Shown in pieces: positions 1-10,309 of a DNA stretch of 64,000 nucleotides (the first letter of the stretch is position 1; the number at the start of each line of letters is the position of its first letter). The DNA comes from Lachnospiraceae bacterium. GTDB lineage: Bacteria; Bacillota; Clostridia; Lachnospirales; Lachnospiraceae. The notes below the pieces were generated by a model that had not been told where the DNA came from, did no database searches, and saw only the letters and a program-made list of their open reading frames with translations. The stretch lies in contig JAKSRM010000003.1 in the NCBI GenBank assembly GCA_024403615.1, positions 1-64,000 of the forward strand. The letters are read 5' to 3'. The position numbers were made by a program, and so were the translations under genes.

Positions 1-62
1 CGTTCAACGTTTTTCTTAACGCGCTTTTTTGTCACTTTTTTCGTAACTTTTTTTGCTGCCAT
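1..62 (-). CDS. rpsK: 30S ribosomal protein S11, N-terminal part only
   Basis: The complement starts with ATG at 62 and reads a lysine-rich start (MAAKKVTKKVTKKRV), as in clostridial S11, after the SD-like GGGAGG. The gene runs off the window edge, so only about 20 residues are seen. It follows rpsM by 80 bases, the usual order of the alpha operon. Confidence 0.75.
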   Translation of the reverse strand, partial: MAAKKVTKKVTKKRVKKNVE

Positions 63-142
63 TTTCTAAACTAACCTCCCTTATGGGTTCCCGTTCCGGT
101 TTAATCTATATAAAGTCAATTTCCGGATTGGGGTGTAATTAA

Positions 143-511
143 TTATTTCTTCTTGTTTGCTACTGTTCTCTTAGGACCCTTACGTGTTCTTGCATTGGTC
201 TTTGTTTTCTGACCACGAACTGGTAAGCCCTTACGGTGACGGATGCCTCTGTAGCATCCAATCTCCTGAAGTCGCTTGATGTCCATAGCGACATTTCTTC
301 TTAATTCACCTTCAACTGTGTAGTGCTCTTCGATAACTTCTGATAATTTCTTTACTTCGTCATCTGTAAGGTCTCTAACACGGGTATCTGGATCTACGCC
401 TGCTTCTTCAACGATCTTGGTAGCGCTTGGTCTGCCAATACCATAGATGTAGGTTAATCCGATCTCGATACGTTTGTCTTTTGGTAAATCAACTCCGGAA
501 ATACGAGCCAT
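143..511 (-). CDS. rpsM: 30S ribosomal protein S13
   Basis: 122 residues, full length for the family. The start ([14 protein letters not shown]), the helix-two-turn-helix region and the basic tail with [18 protein letters not shown] are diagnostic. S13 lies in the head of the 30S subunit and contacts the P-site tRNA and the 50S subunit. It lies between rpmJ and rpsK as in most Bacillota. Confidence 0.97.
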   Translation of the reverse strand: MARISGVDLPKDKRIEIGLTYIYGIGRPSATKIVEEAGVDPDTRVRDLTDDEVKKLSEVIEEHYTVEGELRRNVAMDIKRLQEIGCYRGIRHRKGLPVRGQKTKTNARTRKGPKRTVANKKK

Positions 512-543
512 TTAATTCTACCTCCATTAATAATGTAAAAAGG

Positions 544-657
544 TTAACCCTGAACCTGTTTGTGTTTTGGGTTTTCACAGATAATTCTGATTTTACCTTT
601 TCTTTTGATAACTTTGCACTTTTCACAAATTGGTTTAACTGATGCTCTTACCTTCAT
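544..657 (-). CDS. rpmJ: 50S ribosomal protein L36
   Basis: A 37-residue protein read by hand from the complement (start [17 protein letters not shown], end NPKHKQVQG). It keeps the zinc ribbon ligands: C11 and C14, then C27 and H32. This is the zinc-binding form of L36. It sits between infA and rpsM, the standard place. Confidence 0.95.
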   Translation of the reverse strand: MKVRASVKPICEKCKVIKRKGKIRIICENPKHKQVQG

Positions 658-735
658 GTCAAACTTCTCCTTTCCAAAAAAGTCCGCCAAATATATTAGC
701 ATAAATAATCTTTCTACGCAAGAACTTTCCTTGCT

Positions 736-954
736 TTATTTATCTCTCCAGATAATTCTTCCCTTGGTTAAGTCATATGGGGACATTTCCAATGTAACCT
801 TATCACCAGGAAGAATACGAATGTAGTTCATTCTAAGCTTTCCACTGATATGAGCTAAAACAGTATGTCCATTCTCAAGCTCAACCTGGAACATCGCATT
901 AGGTAATTTTTCTACAACTTTTCCTTCGATCTCAATTACGTCCGCTTTAGACAT
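736..954 (-). CDS. infA: Translation initiation factor IF-1
   Basis: 72 residues, the family length, forming a single S1-type OB fold ([15 protein letters not shown] start, [12 protein letters not shown] end). IF-1 occupies the A site of the 30S subunit during initiation. It directly follows map; the small KOW-domain protein often found between map and infA in Bacillota is absent here. Confidence 0.97.
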   Translation of the reverse strand: MSKADVIEIEGKVVEKLPNAMFQVELENGHTVLAHISGKLRMNYIRILPGDKVTLEMSPYDLTKGRIIWRDK

Positions 955-964
955 TCTTTACCTC

Positions 965-1717
965 CTAAAGTGTTAGAATCTCTGGTTCACCATCTGTGAT
1001 CAATATGGTGTTTTCGTAATGTGCGGAAAGACTTCCGTCTGCTGTTAAGCAGCCCCATCCGTCATCCTGGAAATCCACATCACCAGTTCCAATATTGATC
1101 ATTGGTTCAATTGCCAATGTCATCCCTGCGCAGAGCAAAATTCCTCTTCTCTTCTGCGGAAAATTAGGAATTTGTGGTGCTTCATGCATTTCACGGCCAA
1201 TTCCATGGCCAACTAAATCGTATACAACTCCATATCCTCTGTCGATACAGTAATTTCCGATAGCATTGGATATGTCATGTAAATGATTTCCAGCTTTTGC
1301 AAATTTTATGCCTTCAAAGAAACTTTCTTCTGTTACTGAAATCAGTGCAGCTGCTTCTTTTGAAATCCGTCCCACAGCATGGGTTCTTGCTGCGTCACTT
1401 TGATAACCGTTATGGATCAGGCCAATGTCCAAACTAACAATGTCGCCTTCCTCAATATACCGGTCTGCTTTTGGGATACCATGCACTACCTCATTATTGA
1501 TAGATACACACACCGATGCAGGATATCCTTCGTAGCCCAGAAATGAAGGAATGGAATTTGTTTTTCGAATCAGCTCTTCTCCAATTCTGTCTAAATCCAA
1601 AGTGGAAATTCCCGGTGCGATTTTTTCTCCTAATTGAAGATGTACATCTCTTAAGAGTTTTCCCGCATCCCTCATCAACTCAATTTCTCTTTGGGATTTA
1701 ATCGTTACGCCTGGCAT
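965..1717 (-). CDS. map: Methionine aminopeptidase, type I
   Basis: 250 residues. Removes the initiator methionine from new proteins. The five metal ligands of the pita-bread fold are present at D97, D108, H171, E204 and E235, with H79 in the substrate pocket. There is no N-terminal zinc-finger extension, which fits type Ia. It starts 2 bases after the adk stop with GGAG upstream, so it is translated with adk. Confidence 0.96.
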   Translation of the reverse strand: MPGVTIKSQREIELMRDAGKLLRDVHLQLGEKIAPGISTLDLDRIGEELIRKTNSIPSFLGYEGYPASVCVSINNEVVHGIPKADRYIEEGDIVSLDIGLIHNGYQSDAARTHAVGRISKEAAALISVTEESFFEGIKFAKAGNHLHDISNAIGNYCIDRGYGVVYDLVGHGIGREMHEAPQIPNFPQKRRGILLCAGMTLAIEPMINIGTGDVDFQDDGWGCLTADGSLSAHYENTILITDGEPEILTL

Positions 1718-1719
1718 AA

Positions 1720-2364
1720 TTATGCTCCTAAAACCTGAACAATTGCATTGAATACGTCCATCATGTCAACTGTTCCATCAACTTCCTTTAAAACGCCTTC
1801 TGCTGTGTAATAGTCAATCAGTGGCTGTGTCTGCTCATGGTAAACATCAAGTCGCTTCTTAACTGTTTCCGGCTTATCGTCGTCTCTAAGAATCAGTTCT
1901 GCTCCACATTTATCACAGAATCCTTCTTTCTTAGGAGGAATGTTTACTATATGGTATGTAGCGCCGCATGCAACACATGCTCTTCTACCGCCCATTCTGT
2001 CAATGATGTTCTGATCTGGAACATCGATGTCGATTGCGTAATCAACTTTCTCACCTTTCTCAGCAAGAGCAGCGGTTAAAGCTTCTGCCTGAGGAATAGT
2101 TCTTGGGAAACCATCCAGAACGTATCCGTTCTTAGCATCTTCCCATGTGAGTCTGTCAACTACTAAATTTACTACAAGCTCATCAGGAACTAAGAGGCCT
2201 TGGTCCATATATTCTTTTGCCTTGTTTCCAAGTTCAGTGCCTTCTTTAATGTTTGCTCTGAAGATATCTCCGGTAGAGATATGAGGAATAGTATATTTCT
2301 CAGCTATCATTTTTGCCTGTGTGCCTTTACCTGCACCAGGTGCGCCTAACATAATAATTTTCAT
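1720..2364 (-). CDS. adk: Adenylate kinase, zinc-binding form
   Basis: 214 residues from the ATG at 2364, chosen because AAAGG lies 7 bases upstream and the protein then begins directly with the core strand ([16 protein letters not shown]). It interconverts ATP + AMP and 2 ADP. The P-loop is at residues 7-15. The LID domain carries C130, C133, C150 and C153, a four-cysteine zinc site seen in Gram-positive adenylate kinases. It follows secY as in other spc operons. Confidence 0.96.
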   Translation of the reverse strand: MKIIMLGAPGAGKGTQAKMIAEKYTIPHISTGDIFRANIKEGTELGNKAKEYMDQGLLVPDELVVNLVVDRLTWEDAKNGYVLDGFPRTIPQAEALTAALAEKGEKVDYAIDIDVPDQNIIDRMGGRRACVACGATYHIVNIPPKKEGFCDKCGAELILRDDDKPETVKKRLDVYHEQTQPLIDYYTAEGVLKEVDGTVDMMDVFNAIVQVLGA

Positions 2365-2446
2365 CGTTATGCCTTTCTTTTTATTGCCGGTTTTCATTAG
2401 TTTAGCTCCGGATGCTTTTTATAGCATCCGAAGCATAATAACCAAA

Positions 2447-3769
2447 TTATTCCTTTGCAAGGAATCCAGTGTAATTTCTTACAAGCAACATGGATTCTAA
2501 TTTCTTTGCTGTTTCCAAGATTACGCCTACGACGATGATCAGGGAAGTTCCAGCAAAGGAAAGCGATGCATTAAATACTCCTGATACTATCATTGGGATG
2601 ATGGCTACGATGATGAGGCCAACAGCTCCGATAAAGATTAAGTATTTAAGTACTTGGCTAAAATAATCTTCCGTAGGTTTGCCTGGGCGAATGCCCGGAA
2701 CAAAGCCGCCGTTTTTCTTAATGTTGTTTGCAACTTCTGTTGGATTAAAAGTAATCTGTGTATAGAAGTATGCAAAGAAAATGATCAATGCGATGTAAAG
2801 AAGCAGTCCCAGGGAGTAAATTGGGAATTTTGGATTGCACCAATAACTCGAGGTAAAGAATCTTGTCCATGTACCAGGTTTGTAATTTGTTGCGAAGTTC
2901 GCAATGATTACTGGGAACTGGAACAATGAGGACGCGAAGATGATTGGGATAACGCCTGCGGTGTTAACTTTCAGAGGAATATGGGAAGCCTGGCCTCCAT
3001 AAGTTCTTCTGCCCACAACCTTCTGGGAATACTGAACATTGATTCTTCTTTCACCATCGTTTAAGTAAACGATAAATGCAACGATTGCAATTGCTAATGC
3101 AATGATGATTACCGCTGCTAATACAGCCATACCTACGCTGCTTGCGCCTTTTACGAACTGCTGATACAGATTCAGGAAATCGTTAGGCATGGTGGAAACG
3201 ATATTTACTAACAGGATGATGGAAATTCCATTTCCTACGCCCTTTTCTGTAATCTGCTCGCCCATCCACATAACGACAACAGCGCCTGCAGTAAGTACTA
3301 AGATGTCACAGATAATGGTCCAGGTGTATTCAGCTCCTGTAATGGAACCGAAAATTCCCTGATTACCAAATCCGATTACCATCGCTACACTTTCGATGAT
3401 GGCAAGACCAACTGTAAGATATCTTGTTATCTTAGCGATCTTTTGTCTTCCATCTTCTCCTTCTTTCTGCATTTCCTCAAGAGCAGGAATTGCTATTGTA
3501 AGAAGCTGGATAATGATGGAAGCCGTGATGTATACAGTAATGTTCAATGCAAATATAGACATGCTCGAAAATGATGAACCTGTCAATGCATCAAAAAATC
3601 CAAATGCTCCGGATGAGAGTCCTCCCAGGACTTCCTTAACAACTGCTGGATCTGTTCCCGGCAGAGGAAGCTGACATCCGATTCTGACAATAATCAGCAT
3701 TACGATAGTGTAAATCAATCTCTTACGGATTTCTTTAACTTTAAATGCGTGTCCAATTGTCCTAAACAT
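2447..3769 (-). CDS. secY: Protein translocase channel subunit SecY
   Basis: 440 residues with about ten hydrophobic segments. The start ([18 protein letters not shown]), the plug region after TM1 and the conserved cytoplasmic loop with QYSQKVVGRRTYGGQ mark SecY. It forms the membrane pore of the Sec system. Its start codon shares one base with the rplO stop, showing translational coupling to the ribosomal genes. Confidence 0.97.
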   Translation of the reverse strand: MFRTIGHAFKVKEIRKRLIYTIVMLIIVRIGCQLPLPGTDPAVVKEVLGGLSSGAFGFFDALTGSSFSSMSIFALNITVYITASIIIQLLTIAIPALEEMQKEGEDGRQKIAKITRYLTVGLAIIESVAMVIGFGNQGIFGSITGAEYTWTIICDILVLTAGAVVVMWMGEQITEKGVGNGISIILLVNIVSTMPNDFLNLYQQFVKGASSVGMAVLAAVIIIALAIAIVAFIVYLNDGERRINVQYSQKVVGRRTYGGQASHIPLKVNTAGVIPIIFASSLFQFPVIIANFATNYKPGTWTRFFTSSYWCNPKFPIYSLGLLLYIALIIFFAYFYTQITFNPTEVANNIKKNGGFVPGIRPGKPTEDYFSQVLKYLIFIGAVGLIIVAIIPMIVSGVFNASLSFAGTSLIIVVGVILETAKKLESMLLVRNYTGFLAKE

Positions 3770-4209
3770 TATTCTACCTCACAAGTACCACCTGCAGCCT
3801 CGATTTTTGCTTTTGCAGTTTCACTGAAGGCAGTTACCTTAACTGATAATTTCTTTGTAACTTCGCCATTGCCAATGATCTTAACGCCATCGCGTGGATT
3901 TTTAACAATGCCCATGTCCATTAAGGATTCAATAGTTACTTCTGCGCCGTCTTCAAACTTGTCTAAAGCGCTAACATTAATAGCAACGATTTCTTTTGTA
4001 TTAATGTTTGTGAAGCCTCTCTTAGGGAGTCTTCTGAATAATGGCATCTGTCCACCTTCAAAACCGATTCTTGGTCTTCCGGAACGTGCCTTTTGTCCTT
4101 TGTGTCCCTTGCCTGCTGTTTTTCCGTTTCCTGAAGCGTGGCCACGACCTCTACGGAAGTTGTTACTTTGCTTAGAACCGTCTGCAGGATGTAAATTTGA
4201 TAAATTCAC
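3769..4209 (-). CDS. rplO: 50S ribosomal protein L15
   Basis: 146 residues, the usual length. The glycine/arginine-rich N-terminus ([19 protein letters not shown]) and the C-terminal fold end match L15, a late-assembly protein near the peptidyl transferase region. It lies between rpmD and secY. Confidence 0.97.
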   Translation of the reverse strand: MNLSNLHPADGSKQSNNFRRGRGHASGNGKTAGKGHKGQKARSGRPRIGFEGGQMPLFRRLPKRGFTNINTKEIVAINVSALDKFEDGAEVTIESLMDMGIVKNPRDGVKIIGNGEVTKKLSVKVTAFSETAKAKIEAAGGTCEVE

Positions 4210-4221
4210 TTTGTGACCTCC

Positions 4222-4407
4222 TTATGCTTCTTCAACTTTTACTAAATGTCTTACGTGCCAAATCATACCTCTAACTGCTTCGTTATCAGGAAGTTCAACA
4301 GTTTTGTTGAGTTTATGTAATCCTAATGCTTCAACAGTAGCTCTCTGTTTAGGAATAGCACCGATAGGAGATTTGACTAATGTAACTTTGATTTTCTTAT
4401 CTGCCAT
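4222..4407 (-). CDS. rpmD: 50S ribosomal protein L30
   Basis: 61 residues with the L30 pattern [23 protein letters not shown]. It lies 13 bases after rpsE and 12 before rplO. Confidence 0.96.
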   Translation of the reverse strand: MADKKIKVTLVKSPIGAIPKQRATVEALGLHKLNKTVELPDNEAVRGMIWHVRHLVKVEEA

Positions 4408-4420
4408 TTGTTTTTCCTCC

Positions 4421-4939
4421 TTATGCCATTACTTCATCAACTGATTTGTCACGAAGTCTTGCAACCTCTGTAGGTGTCTTCAGCTGTTTAAGGCCATCCA
4501 TAACTGCTAATACAACGTTCTGTTTATTGTTAGAACCTAAAGATTTCGCACGAATGTTCTTAATGCCTGCAAGTTCTACTACGTTACGAGCTGGGCCACC
4601 AGCGATAACGCCGGTACCTTCGGATGCTCTCTTAAGTAATACGGAAGCTCCGCCATAGTTACCAATGATGTCATGAGGGATACTAGCTGTTTCATCAACT
4701 GGAACCTCGATCATGTTCTTCATTGCGTCTTCTTTTCCTTTACGGATAGCTTCTGGGATTTCAATTGCTTTGCCAAGGCCTACGCCAACTTTTCCTTTTC
4801 CATTTCCTACAACAACCAGTGCCGTGAATTTGAAGTTACGTCCGCCCTTAACTACTTTAGTAACACGTTTGATAGTAACAACCTTTTCTTCGAACTCAGG
4901 TGCTTCACTATTTGCGTGAATTTCGTCTCTGTTTCTCAT
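4421..4939 (-). CDS. rpsE: 30S ribosomal protein S5
   Basis: 172 residues. It has the double-stranded RNA-binding-like N-terminal domain ([18 protein letters not shown]) and the C-terminal domain with the [15 protein letters not shown] segment. S5 helps set decoding accuracy and assembly of the 30S body. Confidence 0.97.
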   Translation of the reverse strand: MRNRDEIHANSEAPEFEEKVVTIKRVTKVVKGGRNFKFTALVVVGNGKGKVGVGLGKAIEIPEAIRKGKEDAMKNMIEVPVDETASIPHDIIGNYGGASVLLKRASEGTGVIAGGPARNVVELAGIKNIRAKSLGSNNKQNVVLAVMDGLKQLKTPTEVARLRDKSVDEVMA

Positions 4940-4956
4940 TAACGTAATCTCCTTTC

Positions 4957-5325
4957 TTAGAATTCTAATCCGGCTTCTCTGGCCGCATCTGCAAGTGCCT
5001 TAACTTTACCGTGGTAGATATAACCGCCTCTGTCGAAAACAACTTCGGTAATACCTTTTTCTTTTGCTCTTTCAGCGATAACTTTTCCGAGGTAAGCTGC
5101 TGCAGCTACATCGTTTGTTTTCTCTAATTCAGCTTTGATGTCCTTCTGAACGGTAGAAGCTGATACTAAAGTTGTATGAGCATTGTCATCGATGATCTGA
5201 GCATACATATGCATGTTGCTTCTGTATACAGCAAGACGTGGTCTTTCAGCTGTGCCTTTGAAGCGATTGCGTAATTTCATGTGTTTCTTTTCACGAATCT
5301 GAACTCTTGATTTCTTACTAATCAT
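4957..5325 (-). CDS. rplR: 50S ribosomal protein L18
   Basis: 122 residues. It binds 5S rRNA in the central protuberance. [18 protein letters not shown] and the C-terminal [14 protein letters not shown] motif are typical. It lies 15 bases after rplF. Confidence 0.97.
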   Translation of the reverse strand: MISKKSRVQIREKKHMKLRNRFKGTAERPRLAVYRSNMHMYAQIIDDNAHTTLVSASTVQKDIKAELEKTNDVAAAAYLGKVIAERAKEKGITEVVFDRGGYIYHGKVKALADAAREAGLEF

Positions 5326-5340
5326 TTAACTCACGCTCCT

Positions 5341-5883
5341 TTATGCTTTACCAGTCTTGCCGACTTTACGTCTGATAGTTTCATCAGAGTACTTAATACC
5401 TTTGCCCTTGTATGGTTCTGGTCCTCTGAATCCTCTGATTTCTGCTGCACACTGACCAACTTTTTCTTTGCTAATTCCCTTAACAATGATGTGGTTCTGA
5501 TCAGGAACTTCAATCTCAATACCTTCGATTTCTGGGTAATTGATTGGGTGTGAATAACCAAGTGAGAGTACTAAAGTTTTTCCTTCTTTAGCTGCTTTGT
5601 AACCAACACCGTTGATTTCAAGTTTTTTCTCAAATCCATTTGTTACGCCAACAACCATGTTGTTGATAAGTGCTCTTGTAAGGCCATGGAAAGCTTTGTT
5701 TCTCTTTAAATCGTTTGGTCTTTCTACGATAACCTCAGTTCCTTCAATTTTGATTGTCATTTCTGCAGGGAGCTGTCTAGAAAGTTCGCCTTTTGGTCCT
5801 TTAACAGTCACTAAATTATTTTCTGCTATTTCAACAGTTACGCCTGCTGGGATAGCGATAGGCATTTTTCCAACACGTGACAT
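5341..5883 (-). CDS. rplF: 50S ribosomal protein L6
   Basis: 180 residues with two tandem L6 folds. The start ([15 protein letters not shown]) and the C-terminal rRNA-binding stretch [13 protein letters not shown] are diagnostic. It is separated from the upstream gene rpsH by an unusually long 247-base spacer holding hairpins (see separate entry), so its expression may be set apart from the genes before it. Confidence 0.97.
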   Translation of the reverse strand: MSRVGKMPIAIPAGVTVEIAENNLVTVKGPKGELSRQLPAEMTIKIEGTEVIVERPNDLKRNKAFHGLTRALINNMVVGVTNGFEKKLEINGVGYKAAKEGKTLVLSLGYSHPINYPEIEGIEIEVPDQNHIIVKGISKEKVGQCAAEIRGFRGPEPYKGKGIKYSDETIRRKVGKTGKA

Positions 5884-5989
5884 GCCGTTTCCTCCTTTTC
5901 TTTGTTAACCGCACTGCTTTGTGGTGGTGACACAAGCATTATCAGCGGCTGATTGCTTTGTTAATAATTTTATGTTGTTTAAGCACTAC

Positions 5990-6112
5990 GGACGCTGCGC
6001 TATGCTCTCGCGTCCTAAAACCACTCCGTACTCCCGCAGCTTACGCTGCTACGTACTCCGTGGTTTGTCTTCGTCGAATATCCGGATTTTGCCACGTGAA
6101 CGGGCAAATCCG
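5990..6112 (-). other. Three consecutive hairpins in the rpsH-rplF spacer
   Basis: The 247-base gap between rpsH (stop at 6131) and rplF (start at 5883) holds three clear inverted repeats. In transcript order they are: CGGATTT/AAATCCG with an inner GCC/GGC pair (6083-6112); AAACCAC/GTGGTTT enclosing GTAC/GTAC and GCAGC/GCTGC around a four-base loop (6018-6066); and GGACGC/GCGTCC (5990-6015). None has a U-run on the minus strand, so none looks like a plain terminator. It could be a control leader or an inserted repeat; which one is not decided by the sequence. Confidence 0.7.
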
Positions 6113-6130
6113 TCTATTCTCCTCAGAGTG

Positions 6131-6532
6131 CTACCATACGAAAGCGAGAACTTCGCCGCCAACGTTTAATTTACGTGCTTCTTTGTCTGTAATAACTCCG
6201 TTGTTTGTGGAAATAATAGCAATTCCTAAACCACCAAGTACTCTTGGAAGTTCTTCACAGCTAGCATAAACACGAAGACCAGGTTTGGAGATTCTCTTTA
6301 AACCAGTGATGATCTTTTCGTTTTTATCTTTGCCGTATTTTAATGTGATACGAATTACATCAAAGTTTCCATCTTTAACGATTTCATATTTTGCGATGTA
6401 ACCTTCATCTAATAAAATATTTGCGATAGCAAGTTTCATTTTAGATGATGGAACATCTACAGAGTCATGTTTAGCTGTATTTGCATTACGAATTCTTGTA
6501 AGCATATCAGCAATAGGATCGCTCATTGCCAT
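6131..6532 (-). CDS. rpsH: 30S ribosomal protein S8
   Basis: 133 residues. It starts [18 protein letters not shown] and ends GGEVLAFVW, both typical of S8, a primary 16S rRNA binder. In gammaproteobacteria S8 also represses the spc operon; whether that holds here cannot be seen. Confidence 0.97.
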   Translation of the reverse strand: MAMSDPIADMLTRIRNANTAKHDSVDVPSSKMKLAIANILLDEGYIAKYEIVKDGNFDVIRITLKYGKDKNEKIITGLKRISKPGLRVYASCEELPRVLGGLGIAIISTNNGVITDKEARKLNVGGEVLAFVW

Positions 6533-6562
6533 AATAATTATTCCTCCTTCTAAAACTCAATC

Positions 6563-6748
6563 TTACCAGCTAGCTTTTTTAACACCAGGGATCTGTCCCT
6601 TGTATGCTAATTCACGGAAGCAAATTCTGCAGATACCATATTTTCTTAAATAAGCATGTGGACGTCCGCAAATTCTACATCTGTTATATTCCTGTGTAGA
6701 GAATTTTGCTTTGCGCTGTTGTTTAACTTTCATCGCTGTCTTAGCCAT
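6563..6748 (-). CDS. rpsN: 30S ribosomal protein S14, zinc-binding type (S14p/type Z)
   Basis: 61 residues, the short form. [20 protein letters not shown] holds the two CxxC pairs of the zinc site. The short Zn form in the spc operon is common in Bacillota. Confidence 0.97.
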   Translation of the reverse strand: MAKTAMKVKQQRKAKFSTQEYNRCRICGRPHAYLRKYGICRICFRELAYKGQIPGVKKASW

Positions 6749-6759
6749 ACTTATCCTCC

Positions 6760-7299
6760 TTACTTTTCAAAAGGCATGTTGAACAGTGTTAACAGTTCAC
6801 GAGCCTCTTCGTCTGTATTAGCAGTAGTAACGATAATTACGTCCATACCTCTAACTTTATCAACTTTATCGTACTCGATTTCTGGGAAAATTAACTGTTC
6901 TTTAATACCCAGTGCATAGTTACCTCTACCATCAAATGCGTTAGGGTTAACACCTCTAAAGTCACGTACACGTGGCAGTGCAAGGTTGATAAGTCTGTCA
7001 AGGAAGTTATACATCTTCTCGCCTCTTAAAGTTGTCTTGCAGCCGATCTGCATGCCTTCACGAACTTTAAAGTTTGCGACTGATTTCTTAGCCTTGGTTG
7101 TAACAGCTTTTTGACCTGTAATGATCTGCATGTCGCCGATAGCAGCTTCGAGAGCTTTTGCGTTTTCCTTAGCTTCACCAACGCCCATGTTGATAACGAT
7201 CTTTGCAATTTTTGGTACTTGCATAATATTTGTGTATCCAAACTTCTTCATCATAGCATCTACGATTTCAGAATTGTACATATCTTTAAGTCTACTCAA
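6760..7299 (-). CDS. rplE: 50S ribosomal protein L5
   Basis: 179 residues, the usual length. It binds 5S r[41 protein letters not shown] and RDFRGV are conserved L5 segments. Confidence 0.97.
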   Translation of the reverse strand: MSRLKDMYNSEIVDAMMKKFGYTNIMQVPKIAKIVINMGVGEAKENAKALEAAIGDMQIITGQKAVTTKAKKSVANFKVREGMQIGCKTTLRGEKMYNFLDRLINLALPRVRDFRGVNPNAFDGRGNYALGIKEQLIFPEIEYDKVDKVRGMDVIIVTTANTDEEARELLTLFNMPFEK

Positions 7300-7321
7300 C
7301 TTCTCCGAACCTCCTTCCTAA

Positions 7322-7633
7322 TTAATCAATAACTTCATCATTTGATTTTGCGTAACGTACTTTTTTGCCATCAACGAATTTGAAACCAACTCTTGTAGCC
7401 TGTCCTTTATGAACGTACATTACGTTAGAAATGTTGATAGGTCCTTCCTGAGTGACAATGCCGCCCTCCTGGTTGTTGTTGTTAGGTTTTGTATGTTTTT
7501 TAATCATATTTACGCCTTCAACCAGAACTGTGCCTGCAGCTGCGTTTACAGCAAGTACTTTGCCTTCTTTGTCTTTATCTCTTCCGGCGATAACCTTAAC
7601 TGTATCACCTTTTTTGATCTTTAATGTTGCCAT
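7322..7633 (-). CDS. rplX: 50S ribosomal protein L24
   Basis: 103 residues with an N-terminal KOW motif (KKGDTVKVIAGRDKDKEGKV). L24 is an early assembly starter of the 50S subunit. Confidence 0.97.
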   Translation of the reverse strand: MATLKIKKGDTVKVIAGRDKDKEGKVLAVNAAAGTVLVEGVNMIKKHTKPNNNNQEGGIVTQEGPINISNVMYVHKGQATRVGFKFVDGKKVRYAKSNDEVID

Positions 7634-7644
7634 ATCCGTACCTC

Positions 7645-8013
7645 CTACAATACTTCAGGAGCGAGTGAAACGATCTTCATGAACTGTTTCTCTCTAAGCT
7701 CTCTAGCTACTGGTCCAAAAATACGTGTTCCTGTTGGAGTCTTATCTTCTTTGATAATTACAGCAGCATTCTCATCAAATTTGATGTAAGATCCGTCTTT
7801 ACGACGAGCGCCTTTTTTCGTACGTACTACTACAGCTTTAACAACATCACCCTTCTTAACCATGCCGCCTGGGTTAGCTTCTTTAACTGTAGCTACGATG
7901 ATATCACCGATGTTAGCATACTTCTTAGTAGAACCACCAAGAACTCTTATGCAAAGTATTTCTTTAGCGCCGGTGTTATCAGCAACTCTAAGTCTACTTT
8001 CCTGTTGAATCAT
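7645..8013 (-). CDS. rplN: 50S ribosomal protein L14
   Basis: 122 residues, exact family length. It starts [18 protein letters not shown] and contains [13 protein letters not shown]; it forms part of an intersubunit bridge. Confidence 0.97.
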   Translation of the reverse strand: MIQQESRLRVADNTGAKEILCIRVLGGSTKKYANIGDIIVATVKEANPGGMVKKGDVVKAVVVRTKKGARRKDGSYIKFDENAAVIIKEDKTPTGTRIFGPVARELREKQFMKIVSLAPEVL

Positions 8014-8030
8014 AACAATTCTCCTTTCTA

Positions 8031-8285
8031 CTATTTAGCCTTTTCGATAATTTCTACAAGACGCCATCTCTTATCTTTGGAAAGAGGTCTTGTTTCCATT
8101 ACTTTAACTGTGTCGCCAATGTTGCATTCATTGTTCTCATCATGAGCTTTTAACTTGTAAGTTCTCTTAATGATCTTGTTGTAAAGAGGATGCTTAACGT
8201 TATCAACAACTGCAACAACGATAGTTTTGTCCATTTTATTGCTTGTTACTTTACCTGTACGGGTTTTTCTTAAATTTCTTTCCAC
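8031..8285 (-). CDS. rpsQ: 30S ribosomal protein S17
   Basis: 84 residues, OB fold. [19 protein letters not shown] and the MATRPLSKxKRW-like end ([17 protein letters not shown]) identify S17. Confidence 0.97.
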   Translation of the reverse strand: MERNLRKTRTGKVTSNKMDKTIVVAVVDNVKHPLYNKIIKRTYKLKAHDENNECNIGDTVKVMETRPLSKDKRWRLVEIIEKAK

Positions 8286-8302
8286 GTTTCTATCCTCCTC
8301 AT

Positions 8303-8512
8303 TTACTCGGCAGCGTTAGCTTTTTCAGAAATCACTGTCTGGATTCTAGCGATGTTTCTTCTAACTTCTTTAATTCTGCCTGTGTTTTCCAGCTGGTTTG
8401 TTGCGTTCTGGAATCTTAAGTTGAAAAGCTCTTTCTTTGCTGCTACTAACTCTGCGTTTAAATCTGCAGCGGATTTAGTTCTTAAATCTTCTAAGTATTT
8501 ATTAGTTTTCAC
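8303..8512 (-). CDS. rpmC: 50S ribosomal protein L29, GTG start
   Basis: About 69 residues. The middle ([19 protein letters not shown]) is the L29 signature. Two in-frame GTG codons lie at 8521 and 8512. The second is preferred because AAGGCGG lies 8 bases before it, while for the first the same SD would sit almost on the codon. Either way the gene overlaps the 3' end of rplP, so it is translationally coupled and uses a GTG start. Confidence 0.93.
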   Translation of the reverse strand: MKTNKYLEDLRTKSAADLNAELVAAKKELFNLRFQNATNQLENTGRIKEVRRNIARIQTVISEKANAAE

Positions 8513-8939
8513 TTGATTCACCGCCTTCCAAATCTGCCTTGGAAACTATCTTGCACTTAACTGGTAATTTATGTGTTGCAAGACGGAGAGCTTCCTTTGC
8601 TAAGTTTTCAGGTACGCCGCCGATTTCGAACATTACGCGGCCTGGTTTAACAACTGCTACCCAGTACTCAAGAGTACCTTTACCTGAACCCATACGAGTT
8701 TCAGCAGGTTTTGCTGTAACTGGTTTGTCAGGGAAAATCTTAATCCATACTCTACCACCACGTTTTACGTATCTTGTCATAGCGATACGAGCAGCTTCGA
8801 TCTGGTTAGATGTGATCCAGCCTGGTTCCTGAGATACGATACCGAACTCGCCGTATGAAATGGTGTTGCCTCTTAATGCTTTACCTTTCATAGAACCACG
8901 GAACTGTTTACGATGTTTTGTTCTTTTTGGCATTAACAT
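8502..8939 (-). CDS. rplP: 50S ribosomal protein L16
   Basis: 145 residues. The start [15 protein letters not shown] matches the MLxPKR start of other bacterial L16, so the first ATG at 8939 is used; it shares one base with the rpsC stop. [10 protein letters not shown] and RMGSGKG are conserved. L16 lines the A-site region of the 50S subunit. Confidence 0.97.
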   Translation of the reverse strand: MLMPKRTKHRKQFRGSMKGKALRGNTISYGEFGIVSQEPGWITSNQIEAARIAMTRYVKRGGRVWIKIFPDKPVTAKPAETRMGSGKGTLEYWVAVVKPGRVMFEIGGVPENLAKEALRLATHKLPVKCKIVSKADLEGGESSEN

Positions 8940-9601
8940 TATTTATCGCTCCCTTCCTTAACTACGTTTCTTGTTGGAAGCACTTCGCCTTTGTAAATCC
9001 AAACTTTTACGCCTACTTTACCATAAGTTGTATCTGCTTCAGCGAAACCATAGTCGATGTCAGCACGAAGTGTCTGAAGTGGAATAGTTCCTTCTGAGTA
9101 AAACTCTGTACGAGCCATATCAGCTCCGCCTAAACGGCCTGAGCAAGAAGCTTTGATACCAAGAGCTCCAGCTTTCAGTGAACGGCTCATAGCGCTCTTC
9201 ATAGCTCTTCTGAAAGATACACGGTTCTCTAACTGCTGTGCAATGTTCTCAGCAACTAACTGTGCTTCTTTATCAGATCTCTTAACTTCGATGATGTCGA
9301 TGTTAGCTTCTTTTCCGATTAATTTCTTAACCTGAGCTTTAACTTTTTCGATTTCTCCGCCGCCTTTGCCGATGATAACACCAGGTTTTGCTGCGTGAAT
9401 CTTAATCTTTATCATTTTGTCAGAAGCTCTTTCAATCTCGATTGTAGAGATTCCGGCATTGTATAATTTTTTCTTAAGGAATTTTCTGATCTGGTAATCT
9501 TCAACCAGGTTGTCAGCAAAGTCTTTTTCTGCATACCAATTTGAATCCCAGTTCTTGATAACTCCTACTCTCAAACCATGAGGATTAACTTTCTGTCCCA
9601 T
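8939..9601 (-). CDS. rpsC: 30S ribosomal protein S3
   Basis: 220 residues. It has an N-terminal KH domain with the GxxG loop ([14 protein letters not shown]) and the C-terminal domain with [14 protein letters not shown]3 helps form the mRNA entry channel. Confidence 0.97.
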   Translation of the reverse strand: MGQKVNPHGLRVGVIKNWDSNWYAEKDFADNLVEDYQIRKFLKKKLYNAGISTIEIERASDKMIKIKIHAAKPGVIIGKGGGEIEKVKAQVKKLIGKEANIDIIEVKRSDKEAQLVAENIAQQLENRVSFRRAMKSAMSRSLKAGALGIKASCSGRLGGADMARTEFYSEGTIPLQTLRADIDYGFAEADTTYGKVGVKVWIYKGEVLPTRNVVKEGSDK

Positions 9602-9609
9602 ATGCCCTC

Positions 9610-9996
9610 CTATCTTTCGTCAAGCACAATAGTGATGTGGCTTAAGCGTTTCTCGATTCTGTACGCTCTACCCTGTGCTCTCGGTCTAATTCGTTTCATT
9701 GTTGGGCCTTTATTTGCGAAACATTCAGCAACATAAAGGTCTTCAGGATTCATACCATTATTGTTCTGAGCATTTGCAATAGCGCTCTTAAGTAACTTAG
9801 CAATAATGGAAGCCCCATATCTAGGATTGTATGCAAGAATACCAAGGGCTTCATTTACATTTTTACCTCTGATAGCATCAAGCACGAAGCATGCTTTCTG
9901 AACAGAGATTCTGGCAAATGAAAGTTTTGCTGATGGTCTGGTGTCCTTATTTGCATTTCTTTCTCTTTTAATTTGTGATCTGTGTCCCTTTGCCAT
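9610..9996 (-). CDS. rplV: 50S ribosomal protein L22
   Basis: 128 residues. The C-terminal beta-hairpin that reaches the exit tunnel is seen as [18 protein letters not shown]; the N-terminus is a little longer and more basic than the E. coli form. Confidence 0.96.
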   Translation of the reverse strand: MAKGHRSQIKRERNANKDTRPSAKLSFARISVQKACFVLDAIRGKNVNEALGILAYNPRYGASIIAKLLKSAIANAQNNNGMNPEDLYVAECFANKGPTMKRIRPRAQGRAYRIEKRLSHITIVLDER

Positions 9997-10023
9997 GGAT
10001 TAAACCTCCTTTCGAAATTTTGC

Positions 10024-10299
10024 TTATCTTGACTTCTTTTCGTCTTTTCCATGTCCTCTGTAAGTTCTGGTTGCTACGAACTCGCCGAGTTTATGTCCAA
10101 CCATATCTTCTGTAACATATACAGGAACATGTCTTCTGCCATCATGAACAGCGATTGTGTGTCCTACGAAACTTGGGAAGATTGTAGAACGGCGTGACCA
10201 TGTCTTTACAACGCTCTTGTCATCGCTTGCGTTCATTGCTTCTATTTTCTTAAGCAAACTTTCGTCTGCAAAAGGGCCTTTTTTTAATGATCTTGCCAT
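10024..10299 (-). CDS. rpsS: 30S ribosomal protein S19
   Basis: 91 residues. [18 protein letters not shown] and the end [14 protein letters not shown] are typical. S19 sits in the 30S head next to S13. Confidence 0.97.
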   Translation of the reverse strand: MARSLKKGPFADESLLKKIEAMNASDDKSVVKTWSRRSTIFPSFVGHTIAVHDGRRHVPVYVTEDMVGHKLGEFVATRTYRGHGKDEKKSR

Positions 10300-10309
10300 G
10301 GTATCCTCC

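Noticed and set aside
5921..6269. Plus-strand ORFs in the rplF-rpsH gap
   Set aside because: They lack SDs, overlap rpsH in antisense and have no recognisable protein features; the region is explained by hairpins.
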